From NCBI GenBank assembly GCA_948144175.1, contig CANXME010002528.1, positions 310,001 through 374,000 on the forward strand: a stretch of DNA of 64,000 nucleotides. The letters are read 5' to 3'. Shown here in pieces: positions 29,601-41,910 of this stretch. This DNA comes from Closterium sp. NIES-65 (taxonomy: Eukaryota; Streptophyta; Zygnematophyceae; Desmidiales; Closteriaceae). The position numbers and the translations under genes are program-made. Under the pieces are notes generated by a model, which had not been told where the DNA came from, ran no database searches, and saw only the letters and a list, made by a program, of their open reading frames with translations. Position 1 is the stretch's first letter. Every line of letters starts with the position of its first letter.

Positions 29601-32600
29601 GCAAGGATAGCTCATTGTAGCAGTTATCCTTCCTATCCCTCCCCCCTCCCTCCCATCCCTCGCCTAGCTCTTCCAGAGCCCCTGTTCCTGGTGCTGGTGG
29701 TGGTGTGGGTGTCATGCGGCGGAGGGATAGCTAAAAATAGCAGTTATCCTTCATCTCACTTCCCTCTCTCTCCCACCCCCCCCCCCTCCCTCTGCGAGAG
29801 CCCCTGTTGATGGTGCTGGGGGTGGTGTGGGTGGCATGCGGCGGAGGGATAGCTAAGCATATCAGTTTTCCTTCATCTCACTTCCCTCTCTCTCCCATCC
29901 CTCCCCTCCCTCTGCGAGAGCCCCTGTTCCTAGTGCTGGTGGTGGTGTGGGTGTCATGCGGCGCAAGGAATAGAAGAAGCCGTATCCGTCAACCCCATGC
30001 GGCCCCCTTTCTGTCCGCCGCTCCTCCCTCCCCTCTCTATCCCGTCCCTCTCCCTCCTCGTCCAGAGTCACTGTAAAAGGTGCTGCTGGTCACGCGAGTG
30101 GCATGCGGCGTAGCGTGCAGGGGGGTGGCTGCAGTGGAAGTTGAGACTCCTCGTACGAGGAGAACATGAACCCTCGCGCTGGGCGTACGGTGCCCTCTCA
30201 CTCTGCCTACTCCCCCGTCTTTCGCTCTGACTATTTTATCCCCTCTCTCTCCCCTCTCACTCTACCATCGCTCCCCTACCTCAACCAGAGCTCCTGTTCA
30301 TGGTGCTGGTGGTGGGGTGGGTGTCATGCGGCAGAGTGATCGTAAATCGCAGCAGTTATCCTTCCCATCCCTCCCCCCTCTCTCCCATCCCTCCCCTCCC
30401 TCTGCGAGAGCCCATGTTCATGGTGCTGGGGGTGGTGTGGGTGTCATGCGGCGGAGGGATAGCTAAGCATAGCAGTCATCCTTCATCTCACTCCCCTCTC
30501 TCTCCCATCCCTCCCCTCCCTCTGCGAGAGCCCCTGTTCATGGTGCTGGGGGTGGTGTGGGTGTCATGCGGCGCAAGGAATAGAGGAAGCCGTATCCGTC
30601 AACCCCACGCGGCCCCCTTTCTGTCCGCCGCTCCTCCCTCCCCTCTCTATCCCGTCCCTCTCCCTCCTCGTCCAGAGCCACTGTAAAAGGTGCTGCTGGT
30701 CACGCGAGTGGCATGCGGCGTAGCGTGCAGGGGGGTGGCTGCAGTGGAAGTTGAGACTCCTCGTACGAGGAGAACATGAACCCTCGCGCTGGGCGTACGG
30801 TGCCCTCCCACTCTGCCTACTCCCCCGTCTTTCGCTCTGACTATTTTTTCCCCTCTCTCTCCCCTCTCACTCTACCATCGCTCCCCTACCTCAACCAGAG
30901 CTCCTGTTCATGGTGCTGGTGGTGGGGTGGGTGTCATGCGGCGGAGTGATAGCTCACCATAGCAGCTATCCTTCCTCTCCCTGCATCCTCTCTCCCATCC
31001 CTCCCCCACCTCTTCCAGAGCCCATGTTCATGGTGCTGTTGTTGGTATGGGAGCCATGCGGCGCAGTGATGGCAACAGCCCTCTCTCTCAACCTCTGAAT
31101 TCCGCCCTTCATTCGGAGGCATCACTCAATTTTACGTTTCCAATCTACCCGTCCGTCATAGGTGCATTTCGCCGTGGGGCGGGACCGGATGTGCCTAGAA
31201 TGGCCAGACGATGCCATAGACTTCTACCCAATGCTCGAACAGCGCCTTCAGGTTTTGTATCAGGTTATCAGCGAGACGCACATAATTAAGCTGATGCAGC
31301 TGCGAGAGGCTATGGAAGACAAAAACATCGTCGACGGCTTCAAACGCGCTTGGACGTCATGGAAGAACGATCGTGGCTTCCACCTCAAGCGCAGAGTGCT
31401 TGTAACTTTCGGCAAGAAGGTGCAAGGCCTGCGTGTAGCCGATCTCTGGATGGGCACCAAGAAGAAGAAGATGTGGAGAAAATACCAACCGAGTGAGTAC
31501 GCGCGTTTCTGTTTTACTTCACCATTCATTTCATCTGCTCGTGCACCCCTCGTGACGATGATGAACAACTTACCCTAATGCATCCCCACTGTGGCACGCA
31601 ACTACATACCTGCTCTCCTTGCCCAGCCTTGTAGCGCATGTGCAGTCACATCCGCATGACAGCTTAACGTTGGTTCTTCTGCCACTCTCCCCTTCTCCCG
31701 CCCCCCCTTTAATCTACAGCTCTCCCCTTCCCTCCCGCCATCCCGTTCTCTCCCTCCCTCCATTTCTCTTCAGCCCTCCCCTTCTATCCCGCCCTCCATG
31801 TCTCTCCTGCCCTCCCCTTCTCTCCTGCCCTCCCCCTCTCCCCTGCCCTCCCCTTCTCTCCTGCCCTCCCCTTCTCTCCCGCCCTTCCCTGCTCTACTGC
31901 CCTCCAGCCAACCCTCCATTCATTCTATACCGCCCTCCACTTCGTCCATACCATTTGGACAACCCCTAACCATGTCGTGCATGATCTTCGTCCCCGCCTT
32001 GTCCTGCGTGCGCGCAGGAGGGAATCAGCGGGTCAGCTCGTGGGGAAACAGCAGAGACGGGCTCCCGTTTGCCAATGGCCGGTTTGTAGATGCGGTCCGG
32101 GAAGCATTTCGGAATCTCTGTGTCGGGCGCCGGGTGTGCGTCAAAGCCTACCACATTGCCTGGTCAATCATGGTGGTAAGGCATTGCTCTCCCGTCAGTT
32201 CGCTCTAGCTTTGCTTGCAAATCATGCCCGCCAGACTGGAATGTGGGGCTATTTGCGCAGCCCATGAACTCTACACGCGAGTGTCCACATATGTCTCTAT
32301 TTCCCCTCTTTCCCATACTTTGCTACGCTTTTTCAGATTGACTAGGGCTTGGCAAAGGTTAAGAAGACCGACTGGAACGTCTCGAACTCCCACCGGAAGA
32401 ACACCGAGTGGATGACGGGTTTGCACCGAAATGTGCGGTGGATTATCAAGGACCACTTCACACGCCACACCCCCGTGTACAACACAGTCGTGCAGGGCTT
32501 CAAGTGGGGCGACCGTGGCCTGTATGTTCACGAGTCAGGATTTGAGGCGTTCAAGGGGACGGCCGCGCCTGACGAGGAGAAGAAGGACTTGAAGGAGGAA

Positions 32601-33188
32601 GAGCAGGAGGTGTACGACGCGGAGGACTTGAAGACGGATGACGAGGAGGATGACGAGGATCAGGAGGAGGACGAGGAGGAGGAGGAGGAGGAGGAGGAGG
32701 AGGAGTAGGAGGAGGAGGAGGAGGAGGAGGATGAGGAGGAGGAGGAACAGTGGGGGCAGGAGCGGAGGAAGAGCAAAAGGCACAAGAGATGCAAAAGCAG
32801 GGGAGGCAAGAGGGATGAGCAAGAGGATGGGGAGGAGGAAGAGGAGGAGGATGTGAAACGGGGGGGGCGGGAGATTAGGAAGGGCAGAAGGCAGAAGAGA
32901 GGGAAACTCAGGGGAGGCAGGGGGGAAGAGGAAGAGGGTGGGGAGGAGGAGGAGGGGGAGCAGGAGGATGAAAATCATTGGGGGCAGGAGAGGAGGAAGG
33001 GCAGAAAGCACAAAAGAGGCAGAGGCAAGGGAAGCAGGAGGGAAGAGGAAGAGGAGGAAGAAGTGGAAGAGGAGGAAGAGGATGAGCATGAGGATGAGAA
33101 GGGGGGGGGCCAGGAGCGAAGGAGGGGCAAAAGACACAAGAGTGGCAAACGCCGGGGAGGCAAGAGGGTCAAGCGATGGGGCGACTAA
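26690..33188 (+). CDS. unrecognised six-exon gene: Gly/Asp repeats, acidic tracts, Lys/Arg-rich tail
   Basis: I do not recognise this protein. Exons: 26690-26990, 27106-27240, 27383-29274, 31162-31492, 32018-32175 and 32346-33188. Phases are 1,1,0,1,0 and all join, giving about 1,219 codons to TAA. Exon 3 carries about seven tandem 39-residue repeats (GGRAAAAKGGPSGRQSQDAD), then an acidic Ser/Glu run, a basic block and a coiled piece (LMRELAQRDREIVALKA). Exons 4-6 encode an ordered-looking part rich in Trp and Arg (CLEWPDDAIDFYPMLEQRLQ, GRFVDAVREAFRNLCVGRRV, GLHRNVRWIIKDHF). The tail alternates Glu runs with basic units such as GQERRKGRKHKRG, about four times. Two in-frame TAGs, at 27586-27588 and 32706-32708, lie inside repeats whose sister units read CAG and GAG. 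It may be a newly decayed gene or an accessory ORF of a mobile element; chromatin or DNA binding is only a guess from charge. Confidence 0.55.
27400..28090 (+). repeat. in-frame ~117-bp tandem repeats (39 residues)
   Basis: About seven copies encode GGRAAAAKGGPSG...DADGGDEGDHAEPEARGG. Unit length varies by a few codons (QSQ versus SQ). All copies keep the same frame, which supports real coding despite the low complexity. Confidence 0.85.
29500..31110. repeat. intronic minisatellite with a 610-bp tandem duplication
   Basis: Within intron 3 of the unknown gene, units of roughly 110-125 bp contain GGTGTGGGTGTCATGCGGCG followed by pyrimidine-rich DNA. On top of this a 610-bp segment is duplicated in tandem: GCGCAAGGAATAG at 29961 and 30571, and CAACCAGAG at 30282 and 30892. 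The two 610-bp copies are nearly identical, so this duplication is recent relative to the small units. Confidence 0.85.
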
Positions 33189-33700
33189 ACAAGGGGGGCA
33201 GCAGATGAGGCATGAGTGGAGTTTACAAGGGGGGGGCAGCAGGATAGGCATCACACACTTGCGAGGAGACATCAAAACGGAGGTAGAGGCATTGGTGGAG
33301 ACAGGAAGGGGGGCAGCACGCCAGGCAAGAAAGCAGAGTCAGCATGGGGGGTAGCACGGGCGGCAAAAGCGTGGAGTCAGCAAGGGGGGAAGCAGTAGAG
33401 ACAATGTGAGGAGTGTCCAAGGGTGGGCAACCAGTAAGGCAACCAGATAGTGCAAGAGGGTGCAGCACAAAAGGCATGAGTTGAGAGAGTTGGGGGGGCA
33501 GCAGAAAAGGCACGAGCAGATAGAGGGGAGTGCACAAGGGGGGCAGCAGGTTAGGCATGACTGGAGCAAGCAGCAGTAAAGGCATGACTGGGGAGCGCCA
33601 GGGGCGGAGCAGCAGACGCATGAGAGGGCAGAGCATGCAATGAAGCAGTGGACGCAGGGGCACGCTCGACCTAGAGCACCAGAGATGGGGTTCGGTGGAA
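33189..33700. repeat. degenerate repeat with AAGGGGGGCAGCAG
   Basis: Downstream of the unknown gene, about ten loose copies of a roughly 40-bp unit built on AAGGGGGGCAGCAGATGAGG follow each other. It is noncoding. From 33720 to about 34550 I see AT-richer sequence with AAAGCGTTCGAAAA-like words and no gene. Confidence 0.65.
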
Positions 33701-34637
33701 GACATAGTGTACTGGAGCATGCTAAGCAGGTCGTAGGATGATGCAGCTCAACCTAACTGACTAGGCACAGAGGGTTTAGGATGCTGTTTTATGTGCGTTT
33801 TTAGGGTGGAATTATCAGCTTTTACCAAAGCTTCTGTACTGTTCATTTTGAATGCAAGATTGAGGCAACTTACCATAGTTTTAAATTACATATAAGGTCG
33901 TGCAAGTCTCCTACATAAGCTTATTTTAATGAACCCGAAATCCCATAAAGAGTACATTGCAATGAGATCCGATCTTCGAATTTGCTCTGCGGAAACTTGT
34001 ACCAAACTTCTTACGAAGGTGTTCACCTGGCAGGTTTGAACAGAAAAGCATTGGAGAAGCATTTGAAAAGCGTTCGAGAAAGCATTTGGAAAGCAACCTA
34101 TACTTTCTCAAAAAAGCGTTCGAAAAACGTCGTTTAAGAATCATTCGACAAACCTCCAAAGCAACTTTTTTCATCGGTTTTCCGGATGCAGGATTTTTGT
34201 GATGCGTTCAATCTTATCCTCACGTGTTGTCGCATACCCTCACCTTTTACAACCTATGCGTGTGTGTGTCAGTGTCCTGTCGTGTCTCGGTTTTGGACGT
34301 TCTGGTTGCATGTGATGGCCACACAGACTTAATCTTGCATTTTCTCTTACTGTACGCTGTCCTCAAGTTTTAGTAATGTTTCCTTTGAGTTGGATCGAAT
34401 GCTGTCCCTTCATTTGACAGAACCAGCAACTGCACTCGCATGTTTCATGATGCCTACAGCTGATGTCCGCTTTTCCCCCTTGCTGTCCTGATTTCCTCGT
34501 ATACAACTCTTCACCCCCAGCCCCCTGACCTCCAACCCTTCTCATTTCTATCCATGCTGCCATGCCCATCCATGTCTGCTGCCATGCACTGCACACCCAT
34601 GTCTGTTGCCATTTACTGCACACCCATGTCTGCTGCC

Positions 34638-36314
34638 ATGGGTAGGAAGTATGCCAAGTCCGTTATGGGGAAATTGGGCAAGGCTGTTGGGACTATCATG
34701 GCAAGAATAGCCGGAACACATGAGTTGGGTGAGGCGATGGAGATGAGAATGAGGGCGCTTGGCGTGCAGCTGGAAGAGACAAGGAGGGAGCTGGCAGCAG
34801 CGAAGGGGGAGTTTGTTGCAGTGAAAGATGAGACGGAGGTGGGTTTGAGGGCGCTTGGCGTGCAGCTGGAAGAGACGAGGAGGGAGTTGGAGGAGGCTGA
34901 TGAGAGACGAGCTGCGGACTTGAGGGGGCTGAGAGAACCGGTGGAGGAGACTAGGAGGCAGGTGACAGCAGTCAAGGGAGAGTTGGCTGAACACAAGGGC
35001 TTAATCACGGGGCAAGCAGAGGAGGTGACAGCAATGAAGGGGGAGTTGGCTGAACACAAGGATTCAATGCAGGGGCATGCGGAGGACTTGGGGCTAGTCA
35101 AGGAGGAATTGGCAGCAGGCAAGATGGTGTTGGCTGCACACAATAACTCGTTGAAAGGAGAGGTTGTTGAGCAGACCAATCACATGCTCAATGTCGAAGT
35201 TGCCTTTGAGGAAGCGTTGGTCTCCCTTGTACGAGGCGACCGGGGAAGCACACGAGCGTTGGAGGTAAGTGCTGAATGTGGACTGTGGTTTCTTTTTGTG
35301 CTGTAGCTCGGTCTTTGTGTCTATGCTGCAAGGTTGCATTTCAGTTGGTCCATGCCTGCATGCAGAGATCTGCTGTAGCCTCATGTTTTTCTTGGTGTGG
35401 TGGGTTCCCTCCAGGCTGTGTCGTCAGCGCTCAGTGGGAAAACCAAACGACGCACGAGCCTGGAACTGAAAGGTCTTTCCAACCTGTCAGACCTGGCCCT
35501 TCGCGTTGTCTCCACAATGACCCACCTGAAAAAAATCTGGCTGGACCATTCCTCAGGCTTCAGTGCAGAGGGCATCAAGCACCTCTACAAGCTGCCAGAG
35601 TTGGAGTCGTTAGTTCTCAGAGGCACGTCCATCTTAGATGGTGCATTAAAAGGCATTGAAGGAGTGAGGAGCCTTGAGTGGCTGGTTCTCGACAGCACCC
35701 ACGTCACAGATGCTGGCCTACTGTGCCTTACAGGGCTTTCCTCGCTCAAGCTCCTTGGCATTTACGGATGCAAGGGTGTCACATCGGCTGGCATGGAGCA
35801 TGTGGGGAGGTTGACAAGCCTTGAGCAGCTGTGGGCGAGTGATACTGGAGTAAAGGACGATGGGCTGCACCACTTGACCTCCCTCACCAGGTTGAAGATC
35901 CTCTCTGTAGGAGATGGTATTACTGATGCTGGCATGGAGCACATTGGGCAGCTGACTAGCTTGGAAGCATTGCGGCTGTGGAGATGCACAGTTTCTCATG
36001 AAGCTGTGGTGAAGTGCTTGCAGCGCCTGCCCAGCTTTAAGAAATTTATGTCAACCATCAACGGCTTGGAGGCTCTTGTGAAGACAGCGCTTCCTGAAGT
36101 CACCGTGGGAGTCTTTCCTGAACCCAGCAGATGTTATATGCTTCTTGGCTCTCTCAATGCGAAAGAAAATATGCTGGAAGATGTTAGATTAGACCATTCA
36201 TTGCATATGCTGCAGACCATCCGTTGTACTACCTCATCCGCCATTGACAGATATTTAGGCAATGATACCAGAATATATTTGCATTGTGGCAACGAGAAAA
36301 CGATTACGAGCTGA
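34638..36314 (+). CDS. coiled-coil / leucine-rich-repeat protein (paralogue 2), intact
   Basis: Two exons, 34638-35264 and 35415-36314, join in phase 0 to give 508 codons plus TGA. Exon 1 encodes a long coiled coil (MRALGVQLEETRRELAAAKG, VTAVKGELAEHKGLITGQA). Exon 2 encodes about seven LRRs (HVTDAGLLCLTGLSSLKLLG, GVKDDGLHHLTSLTRLKIL, GITDAGMEHIGQLTSLEALR) and a C-terminal extension not seen in the other paralogues. The start is chosen because MGRKYAK aligns with MCRECAR of the paralogue at 59437; an in-frame ATG at 34554 would add 28 residues from a short repeated segment. No signal peptide is seen. It is probably a cytosolic protein-interaction scaffold; its partner is unknown. No breaks were found. 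Confidence 0.85.
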
Positions 36315-36319
36315 CTTCT

Positions 36320-38096
36320 CATCATGCGCATTGCCGAGCCAGCCACCTCGCTTAGCCTTTCTCACCCTTAATTTCCCCTTACTTCACCTTTCCTATCTCT
36401 TCTTTGCCTCAAATAAAACCTTAATTTCTGCCAAGCCCCCTTTCATTCTTCACAGGTGCTGGCACGCTCCACCGAAATATGTGCAGTTAACACACCCCAG
36501 TGGTTCGGCAACCGTGGTGGGTGGTATCGAGGGTGAAGCAGCAGGAGGAGCTGACCACCCTCCTGGGTGGCATATTACATCATGACTGGTGACATTGCAA
36601 GGCAACCCTTCCCACATATCCCCCACATTGTCATCACCCCTCCTGTTCCATTGTTCTTGTCCCTCCCATTTAGCATTCACCTGGTACGCGATACCATCAA
36701 CTGCTGCCTGCCTCCCTCCTCTCTCTGAAGTACCCATTTACCTTTTGCGCCTCCCCTCGCTTGTCCACACCAACAGCAGCATTCATGAACCAGTCATGAG
36801 GTGCACAACTCATCGCTGCAACACGGAGCCAGGCAGTGTGGCAGGCAGAGCCATACATTACACGATAGTGGACGCACGGGGGCGACGATGGAGGTGGTAG
36901 TGGGAAGGGTGAGGCAGCAGCAGCCGTAATGTGGCATGACTCTGTGTGAGTGAGCGTTAGCTGTGATCATTGTACGCTGGTCACTCGGGGATTCTAAGAA
37001 CCCCGTGAGAACTAGCACGTGCCATGAGCGTGTGGATGGCTTCTTAGCTGATGATAGGCAGGGCCACATGCAAACGTGGAGGTGAGGGAAGCGGAGAAGA
37101 TGGTGTGATCTGAAGAAGGTCGACATAATACTGCTGAGCAAGAAAGAGGGAGTGGAACATAGCTGATGCGTGGGAATGTGCTCTAATGTCCAACTTGCCA
37201 CCTGCAAGTGCTCGCCTGCACATCCATCCTCTCCCTTCCTGTCCCAACACCCCGCTCCTCATTGCCCCCTCCATCCCCCGTATCCTTTCAAATCACTCCC
37301 CCTTCCCTCCTCTGCTACTGCCACTCCCTGGGTGGCATATAAGATTATGCGTAACTTCCCTAATTCCTCCCCACCACCACCATTCCCCCTTTCTTCCCGA
37401 CATTCCCCGCCACATTCTTTTCCTCCCTCTTTCCATGCACTTTCGTGCCATGCTACCCACCCTTCTCAACGTCCAGCCCATGCCAAAACACAGCGTGATT
37501 CCCCCATGCTGTGCACATGCCTTGCATTGGGCTCACGCCATCAGCCATGTCTAGGATGGCTGCAGTGGCTATGCCATGGACTCTTGCTCTCAGCTGGCCC
37601 ACCTTATCCTCTACAGATCAGTACCAGGTACGTACTGTGGTCCTTCGGCATTTGGAGCATAAACTGACACATCACATGTATCAAGTAAGACTGTTGCTGC
37701 CTTGCGTTGATGACCCCAGCATGTATCTGACCCCATGCCTGCTTCCATTGATGTCTCCTTCTCCCTCTTGATGTGTCAACAGTGTGTTTGTGGGTCCGTG
37801 ACCGCCTTCATTGCTGCCCTTACTTTCTTTCTTACCTCTTCCCCCTTCGCGTCCTCAACCCCTCTCCTTCTCCCACTCACACTCAGCTAATGTGTCTCGG
37901 TGCAGACAGTACTTTCGTGTGCTTATTAAAATGCCATTACTACCCTGCTTTCATACCCGTTCCCCTCCCGGCCTGTCCCTCCATCCCACCCTCTCTCCCT
38001 TCAACAGTTCATGCACGCCACTGCTAACTGTGTTGTTAGTGGGCATGTGGCACGACCTGCCAGAGACGCTGAGGCAGGAAGAGCAGCAGAGGCGAC
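36320..38096 (+). other. pyrimidine-rich tract with decayed exon-like pieces
   Basis: The plus strand is CT-rich. A phrase like CCTGGGTGGCATATTACATC occurs near 36565, 37330 and 55528, always after an exon-like segment, which suggests duplicated gene pieces. Near 37540-37630 the frame GLTPSAMSRMAAVAM, followed by a GTACGT donor, resembles the first exon of the membrane-protein genes. No complete gene can be drawn. Confidence 0.35.
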
Positions 38097-38286
38097 AAGC
38101 GACGCCACCAGCATGTGCATGTTCCTAGGGTGAGGGTACAAGACGCTACCAGCATGTGCATGTTCCTAGGGTGAGGGTACAAGACGCCACCAGCATGTGC
38201 ATGTTCCTAGGGTAAGGGTACAAGACGCCACCAGCATGTGCATGTTCCTAGGGTAAGGGTACAAGACGCCACCAGCATGTGCATGT
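38097..38286. repeat. 41-bp tandem repeat, about 4.6 copies
   Basis: The unit contains CCAGCATGTGCATGTTCCTA plus GGGTGAGGGTACAAGACG. Copies differ at one or two bases. The copia element at 38287 begins inside the last copy, so it inserted into this array. Confidence 0.93.
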
Positions 38287-38539
38287 TGTTAGAATTAGGC
38301 TATCAACACTTTGTGTACTATATTCTATATCGCGTAGGTCATTTGCGGGTTGGGTGTGGTTTGTGATCCCAACCCTATCTGGATGGGATTCTCTCGTTAT
38401 CCTGCAAATCTGCCAACTCACCAATTGGAGATTTGCTAGGATTCCCATCCTTTCCCTAGCCTTGCCCATCCCAACCTCGTTTGTACTTAAGGCCTAGTGC
38501 CTTCTTTCCTAATCAATCAGTTCACTTCCAATTCTTTCA
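38287..38539 (+). repeat. copia 5' LTR (copy F)
   Basis: Begins TGTTAGAATTAGGC and ends TTCTTTCA directly before the primer-binding site, about 253 bp. It shares GGTTGGGTGT...CAACTCACCAATTGGAG with the 3' LTR. Confidence 0.85.
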
Positions 38540-41298
38540 TGGTATCAGAGCTAGCAAATTCCGCTCACGCGGAATCCGATCCTTGGCGTCGCGATCATTC
38601 TCTTCCTCTCGGCTATGGCATTCTCGGTTCACGCCTTCTTCGCTTAACATTTTTCGTCTTCACATCGTCGCACTGGTCAAAAGCGCTTTCCCGCTCCGTC
38701 TACGTGCATTTCCGATTTCCACGGCGGCACATTTCTCCGTCCATTTCCTTCATTGTAAGCTCTGAAATTTCAAATTTCCGTGGCAATTTTCTCACATTCG
38801 AAACGTCCAGCAGGTTTTCATCGGTGCAACAGAGCAGGTTCAGCGGCGCAGCAGAGCAGGTTCAGCGGCGCAGCAGAGCAGGTTCAGCGGCGCAGCAGAG
38901 CAGGTTCAGCGGCGCAGCAGAGCAGGTTCAGCGGCGCAGCAGCACAGGTCAGCGGCGCAGCGGAACAGGTCATCGGCGCAACAGAAAAGGGGTCATCGGC
39001 GAAGCAGAGAAGCAGAACAGGAATCGCAACTTTATTGGCGAAATCGCACATTTCCGCATTTCGGACTTCATCAATTGACGTTTATATTGATGAGTCCCAC
39101 CCATTCTACCCCTCCTCCAAGGCTTCCCCCACTCCTCCGCCTCCCTCTCTTACTTGGGCTGACTTTGACAATCTCCCTCTTCCCGACACCCCATCTCCTC
39201 CTCTTCCCGCTCCCTCCACCTTTTCTGATCCCCCTCGAGTACCACACAGTCTCCCTCGCTCCTTCCCTCCTCCGCTCCCCCTCCTCCCTCTCCTCTCGCA
39301 CCTCCTCCTGCTCTCGCTCCCCCTACTCCCACCGAGCCCGTTCCTCTCAAGACCTACCACCACCGCCGCCCAGCTCCTCCTCCCCCTCCTCCTCCTCCTC
39401 CTGCTCCTACCCCTGATCCCGCTCCTGTTTCCTCTCTCCCTCCCGCTCCCACCTCACCTACCGCTACGCCTCCTCCAGCCCCGCCTCCCTCCCCCATCGC
39501 TTCTCGCACCCGCTCTCGCAAACCTCCACAACCGCTCTCCCTTTCCGTTCGCGTCTCTCTCAATCCTCCTTCTGTCAGGGGTGATTGTTCTCTCATGCCC
39601 TCCCTCCTTGAAGACAGACATGAGGAGTTGATTGATATCGACTCAGCCATCCACGTGATATGCTTCCTCTTTCCCGACATCGCAGACTCTCCCACCCTCA
39701 ATTTCTCCGACAACCCCTCCATCCCCACACCTCTCACCTATGCTGAAGCAGTTTCTGGTCCTAACGCCGCTCAGTGGATAGGGGCCATTATCGCAGAGTG
39801 TGAGGCTTTTATTCACACAGGGACTTTCACAGGTATCATTTCTCCCTCCAGCGTCAACATTGTGAAGGGAAAATGGGCTTTCCAGGTGAAACAACTTCCA
39901 AGCGAATTTCCTGTCTTCAAAGCCCGGTACTGTGCCAATGGATTTACCCAAAAGCATGGACTGGATTTCTTTGAGACATTCTCTCCCACCGCCAAACCTC
40001 CCACCCTGCGCACCCTTCTCGACGTTGCTGCTCGAGATGACATGGAGGTTGACTGCATGGATGTGTCTTCTGTGTTCCTGCAAGGGATCCTTCGAGAGGA
40101 AATCTACATGGAGCGGCCCGAAGGATTTCCAGCTCCTTTTCCATCAGGCACTGTATGGAAGCTGAATCGGCCAGTGTATGGCCTCAAGCAAGCTCCCGGG
40201 GAATGGCACAAGAAGCTAAAGAGCACCTTAGGGTCCTTCGACTTTCACCCATCCACCTCTGACCCCAGCCTCTTCATCCGAGCAACACCATCCCGCTTCT
40301 TCATCCTGGTTTATGTCGATGACATGATCCTTGTCACCAAGGATCGAACTGAGCTGGCAGCAGTCAAAACCGCACTTGGTGAGAAGCTGGCCATGAAGGG
40401 CCTCGGGAAGCTGACGAACTACCTGGGAATGGAAATCACACGTGATCGCACAGCCCGCACCATCACCCTCTCGCATAAGTTTTACATCAACAACGTTCTG
40501 ACGAGGTTCAAGATGGAGGAAGCAGCACCAATGCCTACCCCACTCTCTCTGTAGCACCAACTCACTGCACCCTCTGTTCCCTCACCTGAGCCCTGTGACG
40601 AGCCTTACCCCGAGCTCGTGGGATCCCTCATGTACGAGATGATGTGCACTCGACCGGACTTAGCCTATCCAGTCTGTGTCCTGTCCCGCTACGTTGCACC
40701 TGGTCACTTCACTCGCCACCACTGGTCTGCCGCCAAGCAAGTTCTTTGCTATCTCAAAGGCACACAGGATTATGTACTCACACTTGGCGGCCCTTTCCCT
40801 GTTCGCCTTGAGGGGTACAGTGACTCATCCTATGCTGATGCCCAGAGTGATTGGCGCTCTTCCCAAGGGTATTGCTTCACCCTTGGCAGTGGGGTTGTCA
40901 GTTGGCGCTCCACTAGGTCGTCCACCGTCTCACTGTTGACCTGTGAGGCAGAGCTGTATGCCGGGACCATGGCTGCTTAGGAGGTTCGTTGGCTCTCCTT
41001 TCTGCTAACAGAACTGGGGTATCCTCAACCAACCCCACCGCTTTGGTGTGACATCGAGAGCACCATTCATCTCACGAAGGACCCAGTTTTCCACGGCCGC
41101 ACCAAGCACATTGAAGTCCGTCACTACTTCCTTCGTGAGCTGGTGCAGGGCGGGCAGCTGAAGGCTGAACACATTGCCTCAGACTGTAACCTTGCTGACT
41201 TGTTTACCAAGTCGCTTGTTCGCGAGGACCATTATCGCCTCCTCTCGGCCATGGGTGTTGGGCCTCCTTGTGGCTGATGTGTTGCAGCCTAGGGGGTG

Positions 41299-41910
41299 TG
41301 TTAGAATTAGGCTGTCAACATTCTGTACTATATTTTATATCATTATAATTTTTAAACACATTGATGTTTTTCAAAATTGTGTATTGTGAAAGCGAAGCTG
41401 ACTGTACCGAATATTTGGCAGCGTCGAAGCGCGCTAAACGCCCTTCTCCAACTACAAAAACCGTGGGTTGGAGTTCATTCCCTCCACCCACGTTTCTCGT
41501 TTTCCAACGGCTCAATCAACATCCCCACCACCCACCCCGGACCAACTACAAGACCACAGCTGCTTGGACGGACGACTCCATAGCTAGTAATATTTGCATG
41601 TACTAGCATGTGTTTACGAACGATGCATATGTTGTAATAAGCCAGTTGCAATGAGAACGATGCCAAATTATAAGGACAAGAAAGCAAGCTTTCTCAATGC
41701 ATAGGTTATTTGTGGGTTGGGTGTAGTTTGTAATCCCAACCCTATCTGGTTGGGATTCCCTCGTAATCCTGCAAATCTGCCAACTCACCAATTGGAGATT
41801 TGCTAGGATTCCCATCCCATCCTTTCCCTAGCCTTTCCCAACCCAACCTCGTTGTACTTAAGGCCTAGTGCCTTCTTTACTAATCAATCAGTTGAGCTTC
41901 GTTTCTATCA
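41299..41910 (+). repeat. copia 3' LTR (copy F) with internal insert
   Basis: The LTR begins TGTTAGAATTAGGC after the purine tract and ends near GTTTCTATCA. About 350 bp, from about 41341 to 41700, has no counterpart in the 5' LTR and is AT-rich at its edges. It is an insertion of unknown type. Confidence 0.8.

Larger units (their letters stand above)
38287..41910 (+). mobile_element. Ty1/copia element with both LTRs (copy F), broken fossil
   Basis: Parts in order: 5' LTR (38287-38539), primer-binding site TGGTATCAGAGC at 38540, a leader with a 22-bp tandem repeat (about 38810-38990), a proline-rich stretch, reverse transcriptase (VFKARYCANGFTQKHGLDFF, VYVDDMILVTKD near 40310-40340), RNase H (RSSQGYCFTLGSGVVSWRST and EVRHYFLRELVQGGQL), polypurine tract AGGGGG just before 41299, and 3' LTR (41299-41910). 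Gag and integrase were not recognised. A handful of breaks are visible. The two LTRs differ by several per cent where aligned, so insertion was not recent. The 3' LTR carries an unrelated insert of about 350 bp. No target duplication is obvious. Confidence 0.9.

Noticed and set aside
29568-31098. Four plus-strand frames with VLVVVWVSCGGGIA-like hydrophobic repeats
   Set aside because: They are the minisatellite units within an intron; frames break between units and no start or splice context is shared.
32535-33275. Minus-strand 246-codon Leu/Pro-rich frame that looks like a membrane protein
   Set aside because: It is the complement of the Glu-run and basic-repeat tail of the plus-strand gene; GAG runs read as CTC (Leu) on the other strand.
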